DNA of 7,563 nucleotides from Erwinia sp. (GTDB lineage: Bacteria; Pseudomonadota; Gammaproteobacteria; Enterobacterales; Enterobacteriaceae). The notes beneath the pieces are model-generated. The model saw nothing but the letters and a program-made list of their open reading frames with translations. It was not told the origin of the DNA and ran no database searches. Positions 1 through 7,013 of the stretch are shown here, in pieces (the stretch's first letter is position 1; each line of letters begins with the position of its first letter). A program made the position numbers and the translations under genes. The stretch is from NCBI GenBank assembly GCA_003512805.1, contig DOOK01000339.1, positions 1 through 7,563 on the forward strand, in the 5' to 3' direction.

Positions 1-11
1 TCTTCCGATCT
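1..11. other. Probable Illumina adapter remnant at contig edge
   Basis: The first 11 bases, TCTTCCGATCT, are identical to the 3' end of the standard Illumina adapter. The ValS reading frame is open through them, but they give S-S-D-L in place of the conserved ValS residues. From base 13 on, the codons read S-Q-E-S-F-C-I-M, as in E. coli ValS. The change from non-ValS to ValS sequence falls right at the end of the adapter match. I infer an untrimmed sequencing adapter rather than genome sequence. Confidence 0.8.
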
Positions 12-12
12 C

Positions 13-2778
13 AGCCAGGAAAGCTTCTGCATCATGATCCCGCCGCCGAACGTCACCGGTAGCTTGCATATGGGTCATGCGTTCCAGCAAACCATCATGG
101 ATACCATGATCCGCTACCAGCGTATGCAGGGAAAAAACACCCTGTGGCAGGCGGGCACGGACCATGCGGGCATCGCCACGCAGATGGTGGTGGAGCGTAA
201 GATCGCCGCGGAAGAAGGCAAAACGCGCAAAGACTACGGTCGCGATGCCTTTATCGAAAAAATCTGGCAGTGGAAGGCGGAATCCGGCGGCACCATTACC
301 CGCCAGATGCGCCGTCTGGGCAACTCCGTGGACTGGGAGCGCGAACGCTTCACCATGGACGATGGCCTTTCCAACGCAGTGAAAGAAGTGTTTGTGCGCC
401 TCTACAAAGAGAACCTGATTTACCGTGGCAAACGCCTGGTGAACTGGGATCCTAAACTGCGCACGGCGATCTCCGATCTGGAAGTGGAAAACCGCGAGTC
501 TAAAGGCTCAATGTGGCATATCCGCTATCCGCTGGCCGACGGCGCGAAAACCGCTGACGGTAAAGATTATCTGGTGGTGGCGACTACCCGCCCGGAAACG
601 GTGCTGGGCGATACCGGCGTGGCCGTTAACCCGGAAGATCCTCGCTACAAAGATCTGATCGGTAAATTCATCGTGCTGCCGCTGGTTAATCGCCGCATTC
701 CCATCGTCGGTGATGAACACGCCGATATGGAAAAAGGCACCGGCTGCGTGAAGATCACGCCAGCGCACGACTTTAACGACTATGAAGTGGGTCGTCGTCA
801 CCAGCTGCCGATGATCAACATCCTGACCTTTGATGGCGATATCCGTGACGCCGCCCAGGTCTATGACACCAATGGCGAAGAGTCTGACGTTTACAGCAAC
901 GCCATCCCGGCCGCCTTCCAGAAGCTGGAGCGTTTTGCCGCACGTAAAGCTATCGTTGCTGCTGTTGATGAGCTTGGCCTGCTCGATGAAATCAAACCAC
1001 ACGATCTGACTGTCCCGTACGGCGATCGCGGTGGCGTAGTGATCGAGCCAATGCTGACCGACCAGTGGTACGTGCGTACTGCACCGCTGGCAAAAGTTGC
1101 CGTGGAAGCCGTTGAACAGGGTGATATTCAGTTCGTGCCTAAGCAGTACGAGAACATGTACTTCTCCTGGATGCGTGATATTCAGGACTGGTGTATTTCT
1201 CGTCAACTGTGGTGGGGCCACCGCATCCCGGCCTGGTACGATGCCGAAGGCAATGTTTACGTTGGCCGTACGGAAGAAGAAGTGCGCGCCGAAAATAACC
1301 TGGGTACGGACGTGGTGCTGAACCAGGACGAAGACGTGCTGGATACCTGGTTCTCCTCAGGGCTGTGGACTTTCTCCACGCTGGGCTGGCCGGAAAAAAC
1401 GCCGGATCTGAGCACCTTCCACCCGACCAGCGTGCTGGTCAGCGGCTTCGACATTATCTTCTTCTGGATCGCCCGCATGATCATGTTGACCATGCACTTC
1501 ATCAAAGATGAAGACGGCAAGCCGCAGGTGCCGTTTAAAACTGTCTATATGACGGGGCTGATCCGTGACGAAGAAGGACAGAAGATGTCCAAGTCGAAAG
1601 GCAACGTAATCGATCCGCTGGATATGGTTGACGGCATTTCGCTGGAAGATCTGCTGGAGAAACGCACCGGCAATATGATGCAGCCTCAGCTGGCGGAGAA
1701 AATCCGCAAGCGCACCGAGAAACAATTCCCGAACGGCATCGAACCGCACGGTACCGATGCGCTGCGCTTTACGCTGGCGGCGCTGGCCTCTACCGGTCGT
1801 GATATCAACTGGGATATGAAGCGCCTGGAAGGCTATCGCAACTTCTGTAACAAGCTGTGGAACGCCAGCCGTTTCGTGCTGATGAACACCCAGGATCAGG
1901 ACTGCGGCTTTAACGGCGGCGAGCTGGAACTGTCGCTGGCGGATCGCTGGATCCTGGCCGAATTCAACCAGACGGTGAAAGCTTACCGTGGCGCGCTGGA
2001 CAGCTACCGCTTCGATATTGCCGCCAACATCCTGTATGAGTTCACCTGGAACCAGTTCTGTGACTGGTATCTGGAGCTGACCAAGCCGGTAATGAACGGC
2101 GGTTCAGAAGCCCAGCTGCGCGGCACCCGCAACACGCTGGTTGTGGTGCTGGAAGCGTTGCTGCGCCTGGCGCATCCGATTATTCCTTTTATCACTGAAA
2201 CCATCTGGCAGCAGGTGAAAGTGCTGAAAAACATCAGCGATGACACCATCATGCTGCAGCCGATGCCGGAATTTGAAGAAGCGAAAGTGGATGAGGCGGC
2301 GCTGAGCGATACAGAATGGCTGAAGCAGGCTATTGTCGCGGTGCGTAACATTCGTGCGGAGATGAACCTGTCACCCTCCAAACCGCTCGATGTGATGCTG
2401 CGCGGCGCGAGCGCTGACGTTGTGCGCCGCGTGACCGATAACCATAACTTCCTGAAGTCTTTGGCCCGTCTGGACAGTCTGACCTGCATGGCCGCTGGCG
2501 AGAAAGGCCCGGTTTCGGTCACCAAGATCATCGACGGTGCAGAGCTGCTGATCCCGATGGCTGGCCTGGTGGATAAAACCGCCGAGCTGGATCGTCTGGC
2601 CAAAGAAGTCAGCAAGCTGGAAGTGGAAATCGGCAAAATTGAAGGCAAGCTTTCTAATGAAGGCTTTGTCTCCCGCGCACCGGAAGCCGTTGTGGCAAAA
2701 GAGCGCGAGCGCATGGCCGAGTTCGAACAGGCCAGGCTCAAGCTGATTGAGCAGCAGGCCATTATCGCGGCACTGTAA
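13..2778 (+). CDS. valS: Valine--tRNA ligase (ValS), 5'-truncated by window edge
   Basis: This cytoplasmic class Ia aminoacyl-tRNA synthetase charges tRNA-Val with valine and hydrolyses mischarged threonine. The frame enters from the left edge. The methionine codon at 34 is internal, equal to residue 38 of the 951-residue E. coli enzyme: the 914 residues from there plus 37 give exactly 951. About 30 N-terminal codons are missing. The ATP-binding HIGH-type motif ([11 protein letters not shown]) follows directly. TTRPET at 583-600 and the [15 protein letters not shown] stretch near 736-780 mark the CP1 editing domain. The KMSKS loop is at 1582-1596 (residue 554 in full-length numbering). An anticodon-binding helical domain follows, and the last 65 or so residues form the charged coiled-coil tRNA-binding arm. 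The frame has no internal lesion. A strong terminator lies 41 bases after the stop. The upstream partner, often holC in enterics, is outside the window. Confidence 0.97.
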   Translation, partial: SQESFCIMIPPPNVTGSLHMGHAFQQTIMDTMIRYQRMQGKNTLWQAGTDHAGIATQMVVERKIAAEEGKTRKDYGRDAFIEKIWQWKAESGGTITRQMRRLGNSVDWERERFTMDDGLSNAVKEVFVRLYKENLIYRGKRLVNWDPKLRTAISDLEVENRESKGSMWHIRYPLADGAKTADGKDYLVVATTRPETVLGDTGVAVNPEDPRYKDLIGKFIVLPLVNRRIPIVGDEHADMEKGTGCVKITPAHDFNDYEVGRRHQLPMINILTFDGDIRDAAQVYDTNGEESDVYSNAIPAAFQKLERFAARKAIVAAVDELGLLDEIKPHDLTVPYGDRGGVVIEPMLTDQWYVRTAPLAKVAVEAVEQGDIQFVPKQYENMYFSWMRDIQDWCISRQLWWGHRIPAWYDAEGNVYVGRTEEEVRAENNLGTDVVLNQDEDVLDTWFSSGLWTFSTLGWPEKTPDLSTFHPTSVLVSGFDIIFFWIARMIMLTMHFIKDEDGKPQVPFKTVYMTGLIRDEEGQKMSKSKGNVIDPLDMVDGISLEDLLEKRTGNMMQPQLAEKIRKRTEKQFPNGIEPHGTDALRFTLAALASTGRDINWDMKRLEGYRNFCNKLWNASRFVLMNTQDQDCGFNGGELELSLADRWILAEFNQTVKAYRGALDSYRFDIAANILYEFTWNQFCDWYLELTKPVMNGGSEAQLRGTRNTLVVVLEALLRLAHPIIPFITETIWQQVKVLKNISDDTIMLQPMPEFEEAKVDEAALSDTEWLKQAIVAVRNIRAEMNLSPSKPLDVMLRGASADVVRRVTDNHNFLKSLARLDSLTCMAAGEKGPVSVTKIIDGAELLIPMAGLVDKTAELDRLAKEVSKLEVEIGKIEGKLSNEGFVSRAPEAVVAKERERMAEFEQARLKLIEQQAIIAAL

Positions 2779-2819
2779 CCGCATCAGCCAGACGGCAGTC
2801 ATATGCCGCCATCACGAAG

Positions 2820-2851
2820 CGCCCCGTAACCTGTTTACGGGGCGTTTTTTT
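2820..2851 (+). terminator. Rho-independent terminator of valS
   Basis: A perfect 10-bp stem (CGCCCCGTAA at 2820-2829 with TTACGGGGCG at 2835-2844) closes a 5-base loop and is followed by seven T residues at 2845-2851. It lies 41 bases after the valS stop and points in the same direction. A smaller hairpin (CGGCA at 2793-2797 with TGCCG at 2804-2808) lies just upstream and has no T tract of its own. Confidence 0.93.
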
Positions 2852-2931
2852 ATCCCTAAAAGGCGCGCCCAAACAAATTCTTAAGAAAGCGGTGGTACAT
2901 TAACGGTCTGTTACTTTCCCGGGACAAAACG

Positions 2932-3471
2932 ATGACTGACAAGTATGCCAGACCCCAAATGGCGCTTCACTGGCTGACCGTGCTGCTGCTTACCGTTGCC
3001 TACGCCGCGATTGAACTTAGGGGTTTTGCCGACCGCGGATCCTGGCAGCGGCTGGCCATGATTATTACGCATTTCAGTGCAGGAGCGAGTGTGCTGCTGG
3101 TGATGCTGGCCCGTATGTTTTTGCGTTTCCGCCACCGTAGGCCGGCGATTACCCCACCCATCGCCAGCTGGCAAAAAGGCCTGTCACATGCGGTGCATAC
3201 CGCGCTCTATGCCTTATTTATCGTGCTGCCCATACTGGGTCTTTCTTCCCGCTATCTCTCCGGTCGGCAGTGGTGGTTGTTTGGCGCAAACATGCCGGTC
3301 TCTGCCACCCCCAATCCGGAACTGGCCCATACGATTATTGAGTGGCATGAAACGCTGGCGCCGCTCGGTTACTGGCTGATTGGTCTGCACGCGCTGGCTG
3401 CCCTCTTCCATCACTATTTTCTGAAAGATGATACCCTGGCGCGCATGATGCCTGCCCGGCGCATTAAATAG
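2932..3471 (+). CDS. Cytochrome b561 family membrane protein (CybB/YodB type)
   Basis: This is a predicted inner-membrane di-haem b-type cytochrome of 179 residues, the usual length for prokaryotic cytochrome b561. Four hydrophobic helices are visible at about residues 10-27, 43-63, 86-105 and 143-165. Histidines fall at 13, 47, 139 and 153. In E. coli CybB, as I recall, the haem ligands are His13, His47, His137 and His151, so the spacing of all four pairs is kept. The family passes electrons from membrane quinol to an acceptor; E. coli CybB is reported as a superoxide:ubiquinone oxidoreductase, but the acceptor here cannot be told. The ATG is preceded by GGGA at 2921-2924, seven bases upstream. 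The gene lies after the valS terminator and so needs its own promoter; none is convincing. In E. coli, from memory, yjgN sits at this place. Which E. coli paralogue (cybB, yodB, yceJ) is closest cannot be settled by eye. Confidence 0.85.
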   Translation: MTDKYARPQMALHWLTVLLLTVAYAAIELRGFADRGSWQRLAMIITHFSAGASVLLVMLARMFLRFRHRRPAITPPIASWQKGLSHAVHTALYALFIVLPILGLSSRYLSGRQWWLFGANMPVSATPNPELAHTIIEWHETLAPLGYWLIGLHALAALFHHYFLKDDTLARMMPARRIK

Positions 3472-3531
3472 CGCGCCGGTCATTAAGGCGGGCCTGGCCT
3501 GCACTCTCGCAAAAGCCGCCCGTTTTACCTT

Positions 3532-3559
3532 GCCCGCTCTCCCGGCGGGCTTTGCTTTT
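3532..3559 (+). terminator. Possible terminator after the cytochrome b561 gene
   Basis: A 6-bp all-GC stem (GCCCGC at 3532-3537 with GCGGGC at 3545-3550) encloses a 7-base loop and is followed by TTTGCTTTT, a T tract interrupted by two bases. It lies about 60 bases after the stop of the cytochrome gene and before the candidate promoter of the acetyltransferase gene, where a terminator would be expected. The broken T tract makes it weaker than the valS terminator. Confidence 0.5.
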
Positions 3560-3576
3560 CGCGCGTAAGCGGATGA

Positions 3577-3605
3577 TTGCATCCTCGCCCGACGGATGGT
3601 ATTAC
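3577..3605 (+). promoter_or_regulatory. Candidate sigma-70 promoter for yjgM
   Basis: A -35-like TTGCAT (3577-3582) is followed, after exactly 17 bases, by a -10-like TATTAC (3600-3605). The bases just before the -10 are TGG, giving an extended -10 (TGnTATTAC). The predicted start near 3612 leaves a leader of about 29 bases before the ATG at 3641. The hexamers match consensus only 3/6 and 4/6, so the call rests on spacing, the extended -10 and position. Confidence 0.45.
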
Positions 3606-3640
3606 ACTGCAAAACTCTCTGAAAAAATGGCTTCCTGCTT

Positions 3641-4144
3641 ATGACCAGTACCCTTTCGCCCGCTATCCGGGTTCGGCTTATTGAACCCGCTGATAACCCC
3701 CATATCGCTCACGTTATCCGTCAGGTTTCCGCCGAGTGCGGCCTGACTGCCGATAAAGGTTTTACGGTTGCCGATCCGAACCTCGACCAGCTCTGTGAAC
3801 TCTATCGCCAGCCCAACAGCGCCTACTGGGTGATTGAGCTGGACGGCAAGGTGATGGGCGGCGGCGGCGTGGCCCCGTTACAAGGCAGCGAAGCGGACGT
3901 TTGTGAACTGCAAAAAATGTATTTTATGCCTGAACTGCGTGGGCTGGGCGTGGCGAAAGCGTTGGCGTTGCAGGCCATGGAACATGCCCGCGGGCTGGGC
4001 TTTAAGCGCTGCTACCTGGAAACCACCGCCTCACTGACCCGCGCCATCCGCCTTTACGAGCACCTGGGCTTTCAGCATATCGATGGGCCGATGGGCAACA
4101 CCGGCCACGTCGATTGCGAAGTAACCATGCTGCGTTCGTTATAA
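3641..4144 (+). CDS. yjgM: GNAT-family N-acetyltransferase (YjgM-like)
   Basis: A predicted cytoplasmic acetyl-CoA-dependent N-acetyltransferase of 167 residues, the same length as I recall for E. coli YjgM. It has the GNAT order: an N-terminal beta strand and helices (about residues 8-35), a central strand ELQKMYF (89-95), the acetyl-CoA pyrophosphate-binding loop with Arg100-Gly-Leu-Gly-Val-Ala (100-105), and the C-terminal motif [10 protein letters not shown] (135-144) with the tyrosine that often acts as general acid. The substrate is unknown. The symbol rests on fold, length and position near valS and rraB/argI, as in E. coli. The Shine-Dalgarno sequence is poor: only CTTCCTGCTT directly precedes the ATG. 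An ATG at 3627 is out of frame. The gene is convergent with the phosphatase remnant and miaE, and no clear terminator follows it. Confidence 0.82.
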   Translation: MTSTLSPAIRVRLIEPADNPHIAHVIRQVSAECGLTADKGFTVADPNLDQLCELYRQPNSAYWVIELDGKVMGGGGVAPLQGSEADVCELQKMYFMPELRGLGVAKALALQAMEHARGLGFKRCYLETTASLTRAIRLYEHLGFQHIDGPMGNTGHVDCEVTMLRSL

Positions 4145-4186
4145 ATCAGCAGGCTATCAGGGTGGCGTCAGCGGTGCAGGTGCAGG

Positions 4187-4426
4187 CTACGGTGAGCGGC
4201 GCGCGATGTAGCTTAAATCGTTGATCGCCTCGATAACAAACTCGCCGGCATCGTTATAACGGATACGGGTAACGCTGGCATTATCGAGCGGCTGCGTGAG
4301 CTGCTGATAACCCAGCTCGTGCAGCAGCGTCATAATTGTCATGCCGTGTGTAACAATCAGCACGTTGCTGCCGCCCTACCGCTGCTCCATGCCGCAATAA
4401 AATGTGTCGGTTTCAGCCCGCGTCCC
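4187..4426 (-). pseudogene. Decayed C-terminal remnant of a histidine phosphatase / phosphoglycerate-mutase family gene
   Basis: On the minus strand, one frame from 4375 down to a TAG at 4187-4189 gives 62 residues that look like the end of a histidine phosphatase. GGSNVLIVTHGMTI has the buried strand and the second catalytic histidine (THG), followed by LLHELGY and a typical C-terminal strand (NASVTRIRYN). The same frame continues upstream as RAETDTFYCGMEQR (4379-4420) but is broken by an in-frame TAG at 4376-4378. Upstream of that it stays open back to the miaE stop at 4475-4477, with no plausible start and no room for the N-terminal RHG half that carries the phosphorylated histidine. The remnant lacks its catalytic core and should be inactive. 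It has the same orientation as miaE and was probably the next gene downstream of it. The family assignment rests on the THG region alone. Confidence 0.72.
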
Positions 4427-4474
4427 GCTTTTTTGACGATTTCTGCTTTTATTTATGGCATGCGGAAATAAATA

Positions 4475-5239
4475 TTACACCCAGTCCGGCAGGCCGCTGT
4501 GGAAACGCAGTTCGCTGTCAGGTTCGCCGATCAGCTTTGCTTCCGTTTCGCCTATTTTTCGCACGCGCGCGGTAATATCCTCTGCCGAAATGTCTGCAGC
4601 CAGTGCCAGATAGTCCTGATAATGTCGTGCTTCTGAACGCAGCAGGGAAAAATAAAAATCGGCCAGCTCTTTGTCCAGATAAGGCGCCAGGCTGGCGAAG
4701 CGTTCGCAGGAGCGGGCTTCTATATAGGCCCCGCAAATCAGCTTATCCACCAGCGTCTGCGGCTCGTGCGTGGTAACTTCCCGCAACAGACCTTTGGCAT
4801 AACGGCTGGCAGTGATTTTGACGTAGGGAATGGCACGATCCTGCATAATTTCCAGTACCTGATAAAAATGATGCAGCTCTTCTTTAATCAGCAGCACCAT
4901 CTTGTCTACCAGCCTGTCGCCGTAGGGCACGTCCGTGCGGCTGATAATCGCTTTCGACAACCCTTTATGCTGTTCCAGGAAAGCTAAGTCGGCGTTTTCG
5001 CTGTGCACAAACTGTTCCCAGGGCTTTAACCAGGCCAGCAGCGCGTCGCCGCTCTCTTTATCCGCTACGTATTTGCGGATCAGCCACATGGCGGTTTGGG
5101 CAGCCTTCAGCTCGCAAACAAGGTGATCGGTCAGCAGCAGCGGCAGGTTTTCCGGCTTGCGGGCTTCGTCGAGCCATTTTTGCGGCGTACGGCAGTGCAG
5201 GAAAGCGTGAACGGGAGCAAGCAGGTCGTGGGTGATCAT
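4475..5239 (-). CDS. miaE: tRNA-(ms2io6A)-hydroxylase (MiaE)
   Basis: This non-haem di-iron monooxygenase hydroxylates the isopentenyl group of ms2i6A at position 37 of tRNAs reading UNN codons, giving ms2io6A. Counted from the ATG at 5237-5239 it has 254 residues. It is helical and carries the ferritin-like carboxylate/histidine set: Glu in CELKAAQ (about residue 43), the E-E-x-H-H cluster (about 120-124), Glu in YIEARSCE (about 174) and E-x-x-H in SEARHY (about 203-206). The frame extends 12 bases upstream to a TTG at 5249-5251. I prefer the ATG because the following MITHDLLAPVHAFLHC fits the N-terminus I recall for Salmonella MiaE, and because ACGGA lies 12 bases before it but touches the TTG. 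E. coli K-12 lacks miaE, whereas Salmonella has it beside the rraB homologue, as here. It lies 99 bases after rraB on the same strand, with a terminator-like hairpin between them. Confidence 0.93.
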   Translation of the reverse strand: MITHDLLAPVHAFLHCRTPQKWLDEARKPENLPLLLTDHLVCELKAAQTAMWLIRKYVADKESGDALLAWLKPWEQFVHSENADLAFLEQHKGLSKAIISRTDVPYGDRLVDKMVLLIKEELHHFYQVLEIMQDRAIPYVKITASRYAKGLLREVTTHEPQTLVDKLICGAYIEARSCERFASLAPYLDKELADFYFSLLRSEARHYQDYLALAADISAEDITARVRKIGETEAKLIGEPDSELRFHSGLPDWV

Positions 5240-5268
5240 GCGGGCAAACAATCCGTAAAAATCGGGTT

Positions 5269-5311
5269 AAAAAAGCCTCGCGCCGCCCTGCAGGGAGCAG
5301 GACGACGCAAA
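5269..5311 (-). terminator. Terminator-like hairpin between rraB and miaE
   Basis: Read on the minus strand, the arm at 5311-5297 (TTTGCGTCGTCCTGC) pairs over 15 positions with 5291-5277 (GCAGGGCGGCGCGAG). Four of these are G-U pairs. The loop is TCCCT (5296-5292). Two bases after the stem comes a run of six T residues (5274-5269). It lies 28 bases after the rraB stop and 29 bases before the miaE ATG. It could end rraB transcripts or act as an attenuator that passes only part of the transcription into miaE. No clear miaE promoter is seen downstream of it. Confidence 0.72.
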
Positions 5312-5338
5312 CGGGCAGACAGCGTCCGCCCACGAGCA

Positions 5339-5764
5339 TCAGTGACGAGTGCCGTTGTCTTCTTCGTCGGTCAGGTCGTCGTCCTCGTCTTCGTCCTCAT
5401 CCTCAGCATCCGGATCTTCAAAGTAAGTGCCCCAGCCGTCGTAATCCACGTTGTACTTCGCGGCGAGGTCAATCAGCTGCTCTACCTGAGCATCGATCAG
5501 CTCCGCGTTCAGCGCGGCTTCGCTCAGGATATCGCAGCACATCACTTTAGTGCCGTCTTCCAGGTCCAGTTCTTCCGGCTCGGTGACTTCGTAACCCAGC
5601 TTGAACGCATCAACCGCCGCCTTTTCCAGCGCGTCAAAGCTGTCGCAGGAGAGGTGGTGTTCGATGGTGTAGAGCGCATCCGGGTCGCTGCCATCATCCA
5701 ACAGCTCTTCAATAATCAGCCGCGTCTCTTCACGCTGCTCTTCCAGCAATGCTTCATTTGCCAT
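5339..5764 (-). CDS. rraB: Regulator of ribonuclease activity B (RraB)
   Basis: RraB is a small cytoplasmic protein that binds the C-terminal scaffold region of RNase E, inhibits its cleavage activity and alters degradosome composition. It was formerly YjgD. The 141-residue product matches E. coli RraB (138 residues) closely: [15 protein letters not shown] at residues 8-22, [14 protein letters not shown] in the next block, [13 protein letters not shown] text, CCDILSE, and [11 protein letters not shown] near 108-118. The last 25 residues are an Asp/Glu-rich tail that keeps the terminal R-H. That tail is a little longer than in E. coli and is encoded by a run of GAN codons. GAGGAA lies six bases before the ATG, a good ribosome-binding site. 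The gene is divergent from argI. A TATAAA about 60 bases upstream of the start on the minus strand is a possible -10, but no good -35 accompanies it. miaE follows on the same strand. Confidence 0.95.
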   Translation of the reverse strand: MANEALLEEQREETRLIIEELLDDGSDPDALYTIEHHLSCDSFDALEKAAVDAFKLGYEVTEPEELDLEDGTKVMCCDILSEAALNAELIDAQVEQLIDLAAKYNVDYDGWGTYFEDPDAEDEDEDEDDDLTDEEDNGTRH

Positions 5765-5856
5765 GATCCGTTCCTCTGTATGTGGCCTTTGTTAAGTATT
5801 TTCCCACACTGTCCTCTGCGCCACTACCTTTATAGAAAAGTTTCTGCACGCCAGGG

Positions 5857-5885
5857 TTGAAAATGCATATTAATACAGTTAACTT
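5857..5885 (+). promoter_or_regulatory. Candidate argI promoter overlapping the ArgR operator
   Basis: TTGAAA (5857-5862) is a good -35 (4/6 with the leading TTGA intact). After 17 bases comes TAACTT (5880-5885), a weak -10. The pair spans the whole first ARG box and the start of the second, so bound ArgR would block RNA polymerase. The overlap matches the known arrangement at arg promoters, but the -10 match is only partial and the true hexamers could be shifted. Confidence 0.45.
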
Positions 5886-5900
5886 GAATTTTAATTCATA
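5862..5900 (+). promoter_or_regulatory. Tandem ARG boxes, ArgR operator of argI
   Basis: Two 18-base ARG boxes lie side by side with the standard 3-base gap. The downstream box (5883-5900) has a perfect core TGAAT-TTTA-ATTCA (5885-5898), matching consensus at all ten conserved core positions. The upstream box (5862-5879) has TGCAT-ATTA-ATACA, eight of ten. The gap is 5880-5882. Such a pair binds one ArgR hexamer loaded with L-arginine and represses transcription. The operator is 21 bases upstream of the argI ATG. The divergent rraB start is 97 bases away on the other side and could also be touched by ArgR. Confidence 0.88.
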
Positions 5901-5921
5901 AATTACTTTCCGGAGCACGCA

Positions 5922-6932
5922 ATGAGTCAGTTATATCAACGCCATTTCCTCAGGCTGCTTGATTTTACCCAAGCCGACATTACCGCTTTACTCGCGCTGG
6001 CCGCACGGCTTAAGACCGATAAGAAAAACGGTGAAGAAGTGCAGCACCTCAAAGGTAAAAATATCGCGCTCATCTTCGAAAAAGACTCGACCCGCACCCG
6101 ATGCTCTTTCGAAGTTGCCGCTTACGATCAGGGCGCCAACGTCACCTGGATTGGCCCAAGCGGGAGCCAGATCGGCCATAAAGAGTCGATGAAAGATACC
6201 GCGCGCGTGCTGGGACGCATGTATAACGGCATCCAGTATCGCGGTCACGGGCAGGCATTGGTGGAATCACTGGCGGAACACGCGGGCGTACCGGTGTGGA
6301 ACGGCCTGACCGATGAATTCCACCCCACGCAGCTGCTGGCAGATTTATTGACCATGCAGGAGCATCTGCCGGAGAAACCTTTCAGCGAGATGGTTTTTAC
6401 TTACGTGGGCGATGCGCGTAACAATATGGGCAATACTATGATGGAGGCCGCGGCGCTGACCGGGCTGGATCTCCGGCTGGTGGCCCCGAAAGGCTGCTGG
6501 CCGGACGCCGCGCTGGTGAACGAATGCCGTCAGGCTGCGCAGGCCAGCGGCGCTAAGATTACGCTGACGGAAGATATTGCTGAAGGCGTTAAAGGCGCTG
6601 ACTTTATCTATACTGACGTCTGGGTGTCCATGGGCGAGCCGAAAGCAGTCTGGGAGGAGCGTATCGCCCTGCTGCGAGCGTACCAGGTCAATAGCGAGAT
6701 GCTGGCGCTTACCGGTAATCCAGAGGTGAAATTCCTACATTGCCTGCCCGCTTTCCATGACGATCAAACCACGATGGGCCAGCAGATGGCTGAGCAATAC
6801 GATCTGCACGGCGGCATGGAAGTGACCAACGAAGTGTTTGAATCCAAACATAGCGTGGTGTTCGACCAGGCGGAAAATCGCCTGCATACCATTAAAGCGG
6901 TGATGGTGGCGACGCTGGCCAAATTACCCTGA
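5922..6932 (+). CDS. argI: Ornithine carbamoyltransferase (ArgI/ArgF)
   Basis: This enzyme catalyses carbamoyl phosphate + L-ornithine to L-citrulline + phosphate, the sixth step of arginine synthesis, as a cytoplasmic trimer. The product has 336 residues against 334 in E. coli ArgI; two residues (L-P) are added at the C-terminus. The carbamoyl-phosphate site S-T-R-T-R is at 56-60 and H-P-T-Q at 134-137. The ornithine-binding D-x-x-x-S-M-G is at 232-238 and the catalytic H-C-L-P at 273-276. All key residues are present. CGGAG at 5911-5915, six bases before the ATG, is a good ribosome-binding site. Transcription is under the tandem ARG boxes just upstream. No T-tract terminator follows: only a 4-bp hairpin (CCTG/CAGG, 6934-6944) lies between the stop and the pyrB promoter, so some readthrough into the pyr leader is possible. 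In E. coli several genes separate argI and pyrBI, whereas here they adjoin. Confidence 0.97.
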   Translation: MSQLYQRHFLRLLDFTQADITALLALAARLKTDKKNGEEVQHLKGKNIALIFEKDSTRTRCSFEVAAYDQGANVTWIGPSGSQIGHKESMKDTARVLGRMYNGIQYRGHGQALVESLAEHAGVPVWNGLTDEFHPTQLLADLLTMQEHLPEKPFSEMVFTYVGDARNNMGNTMMEAAALTGLDLRLVAPKGCWPDAALVNECRQAAQASGAKITLTEDIAEGVKGADFIYTDVWVSMGEPKAVWEERIALLRAYQVNSEMLALTGNPEVKFLHCLPAFHDDQTTMGQQMAEQYDLHGGMEVTNEVFESKHSVVFDQAENRLHTIKAVMVATLAKLP

Positions 6933-6961
6933 ACCTGCGCCAGGCAAACGATTACTTTTAC

Positions 6962-7000
6962 TTGCCGCCGTGGAATGAATGCGTATAATGCCCCCCGTTT
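6962..7000 (+). promoter_or_regulatory. pyrB promoter with UTP-sensitive type start region
   Basis: A perfect -10 TATAAT (6984-6989) is preceded after 16 bases by TTGCCG (6962-6967), a 4/6 -35. Six C residues follow (6991-6996), then G6997 and TTT (6998-7000), then G. The best purine start at a normal distance is G6997, eight bases after the -10. A transcript starting there begins GUUUG, the same initial sequence known for E. coli carAB P1, where U slippage lowers expression at high UTP. E. coli pyrBI begins AAUUUG and uses the same mechanism. The start site itself is inferred. Confidence 0.78.
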
Positions 7001-7013
7001 GTCTGGAGGATGC

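Noticed and set aside
508..1221. Long open frame antisense to valS (237 codons on the minus strand)
   Set aside because: It lies wholly inside valS, whose protein is near-identical to known ValS. The antisense product has no recognisable domain, and its openness follows from valS codon bias.
2004..2762. Second long minus-strand frame opposite the valS 3' end (252 codons)
   Set aside because: Serine-rich product without recognisable domains, fully antisense to the conserved C-terminal part of ValS; a shadow frame.
4411..4436. GC-rich stretch followed by TTTTTT on the plus strand (CGTCCCGCTTTTTT), possible yjgM terminator
   Set aside because: No convincing stem can be paired before the T run, and it lies nearly 290 bases after the yjgM stop within the phosphatase remnant.
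4448..4472. AT-rich inverted repeat TTTATTT/AAATAAA around GCATGC just after the miaE stop
   Set aside because: No T tract follows on either strand and the stem is weak, so I do not call it a terminator. It may be a chance structure in decaying sequence.
5249..5251. TTG as the start codon of miaE, adding four residues
   Set aside because: The ATG at 5237-5239 fits the family N-terminus better, and the only Shine-Dalgarno-like bases (ACGGA) touch the TTG with no spacing.
5096..5860. 254-codon plus-strand frame across the miaE start, the rraB gene and part of the argI upstream region
   Set aside because: It is antisense to the well-supported rraB and miaE, has no ribosome-binding site of note, and shows no recognisable domain.
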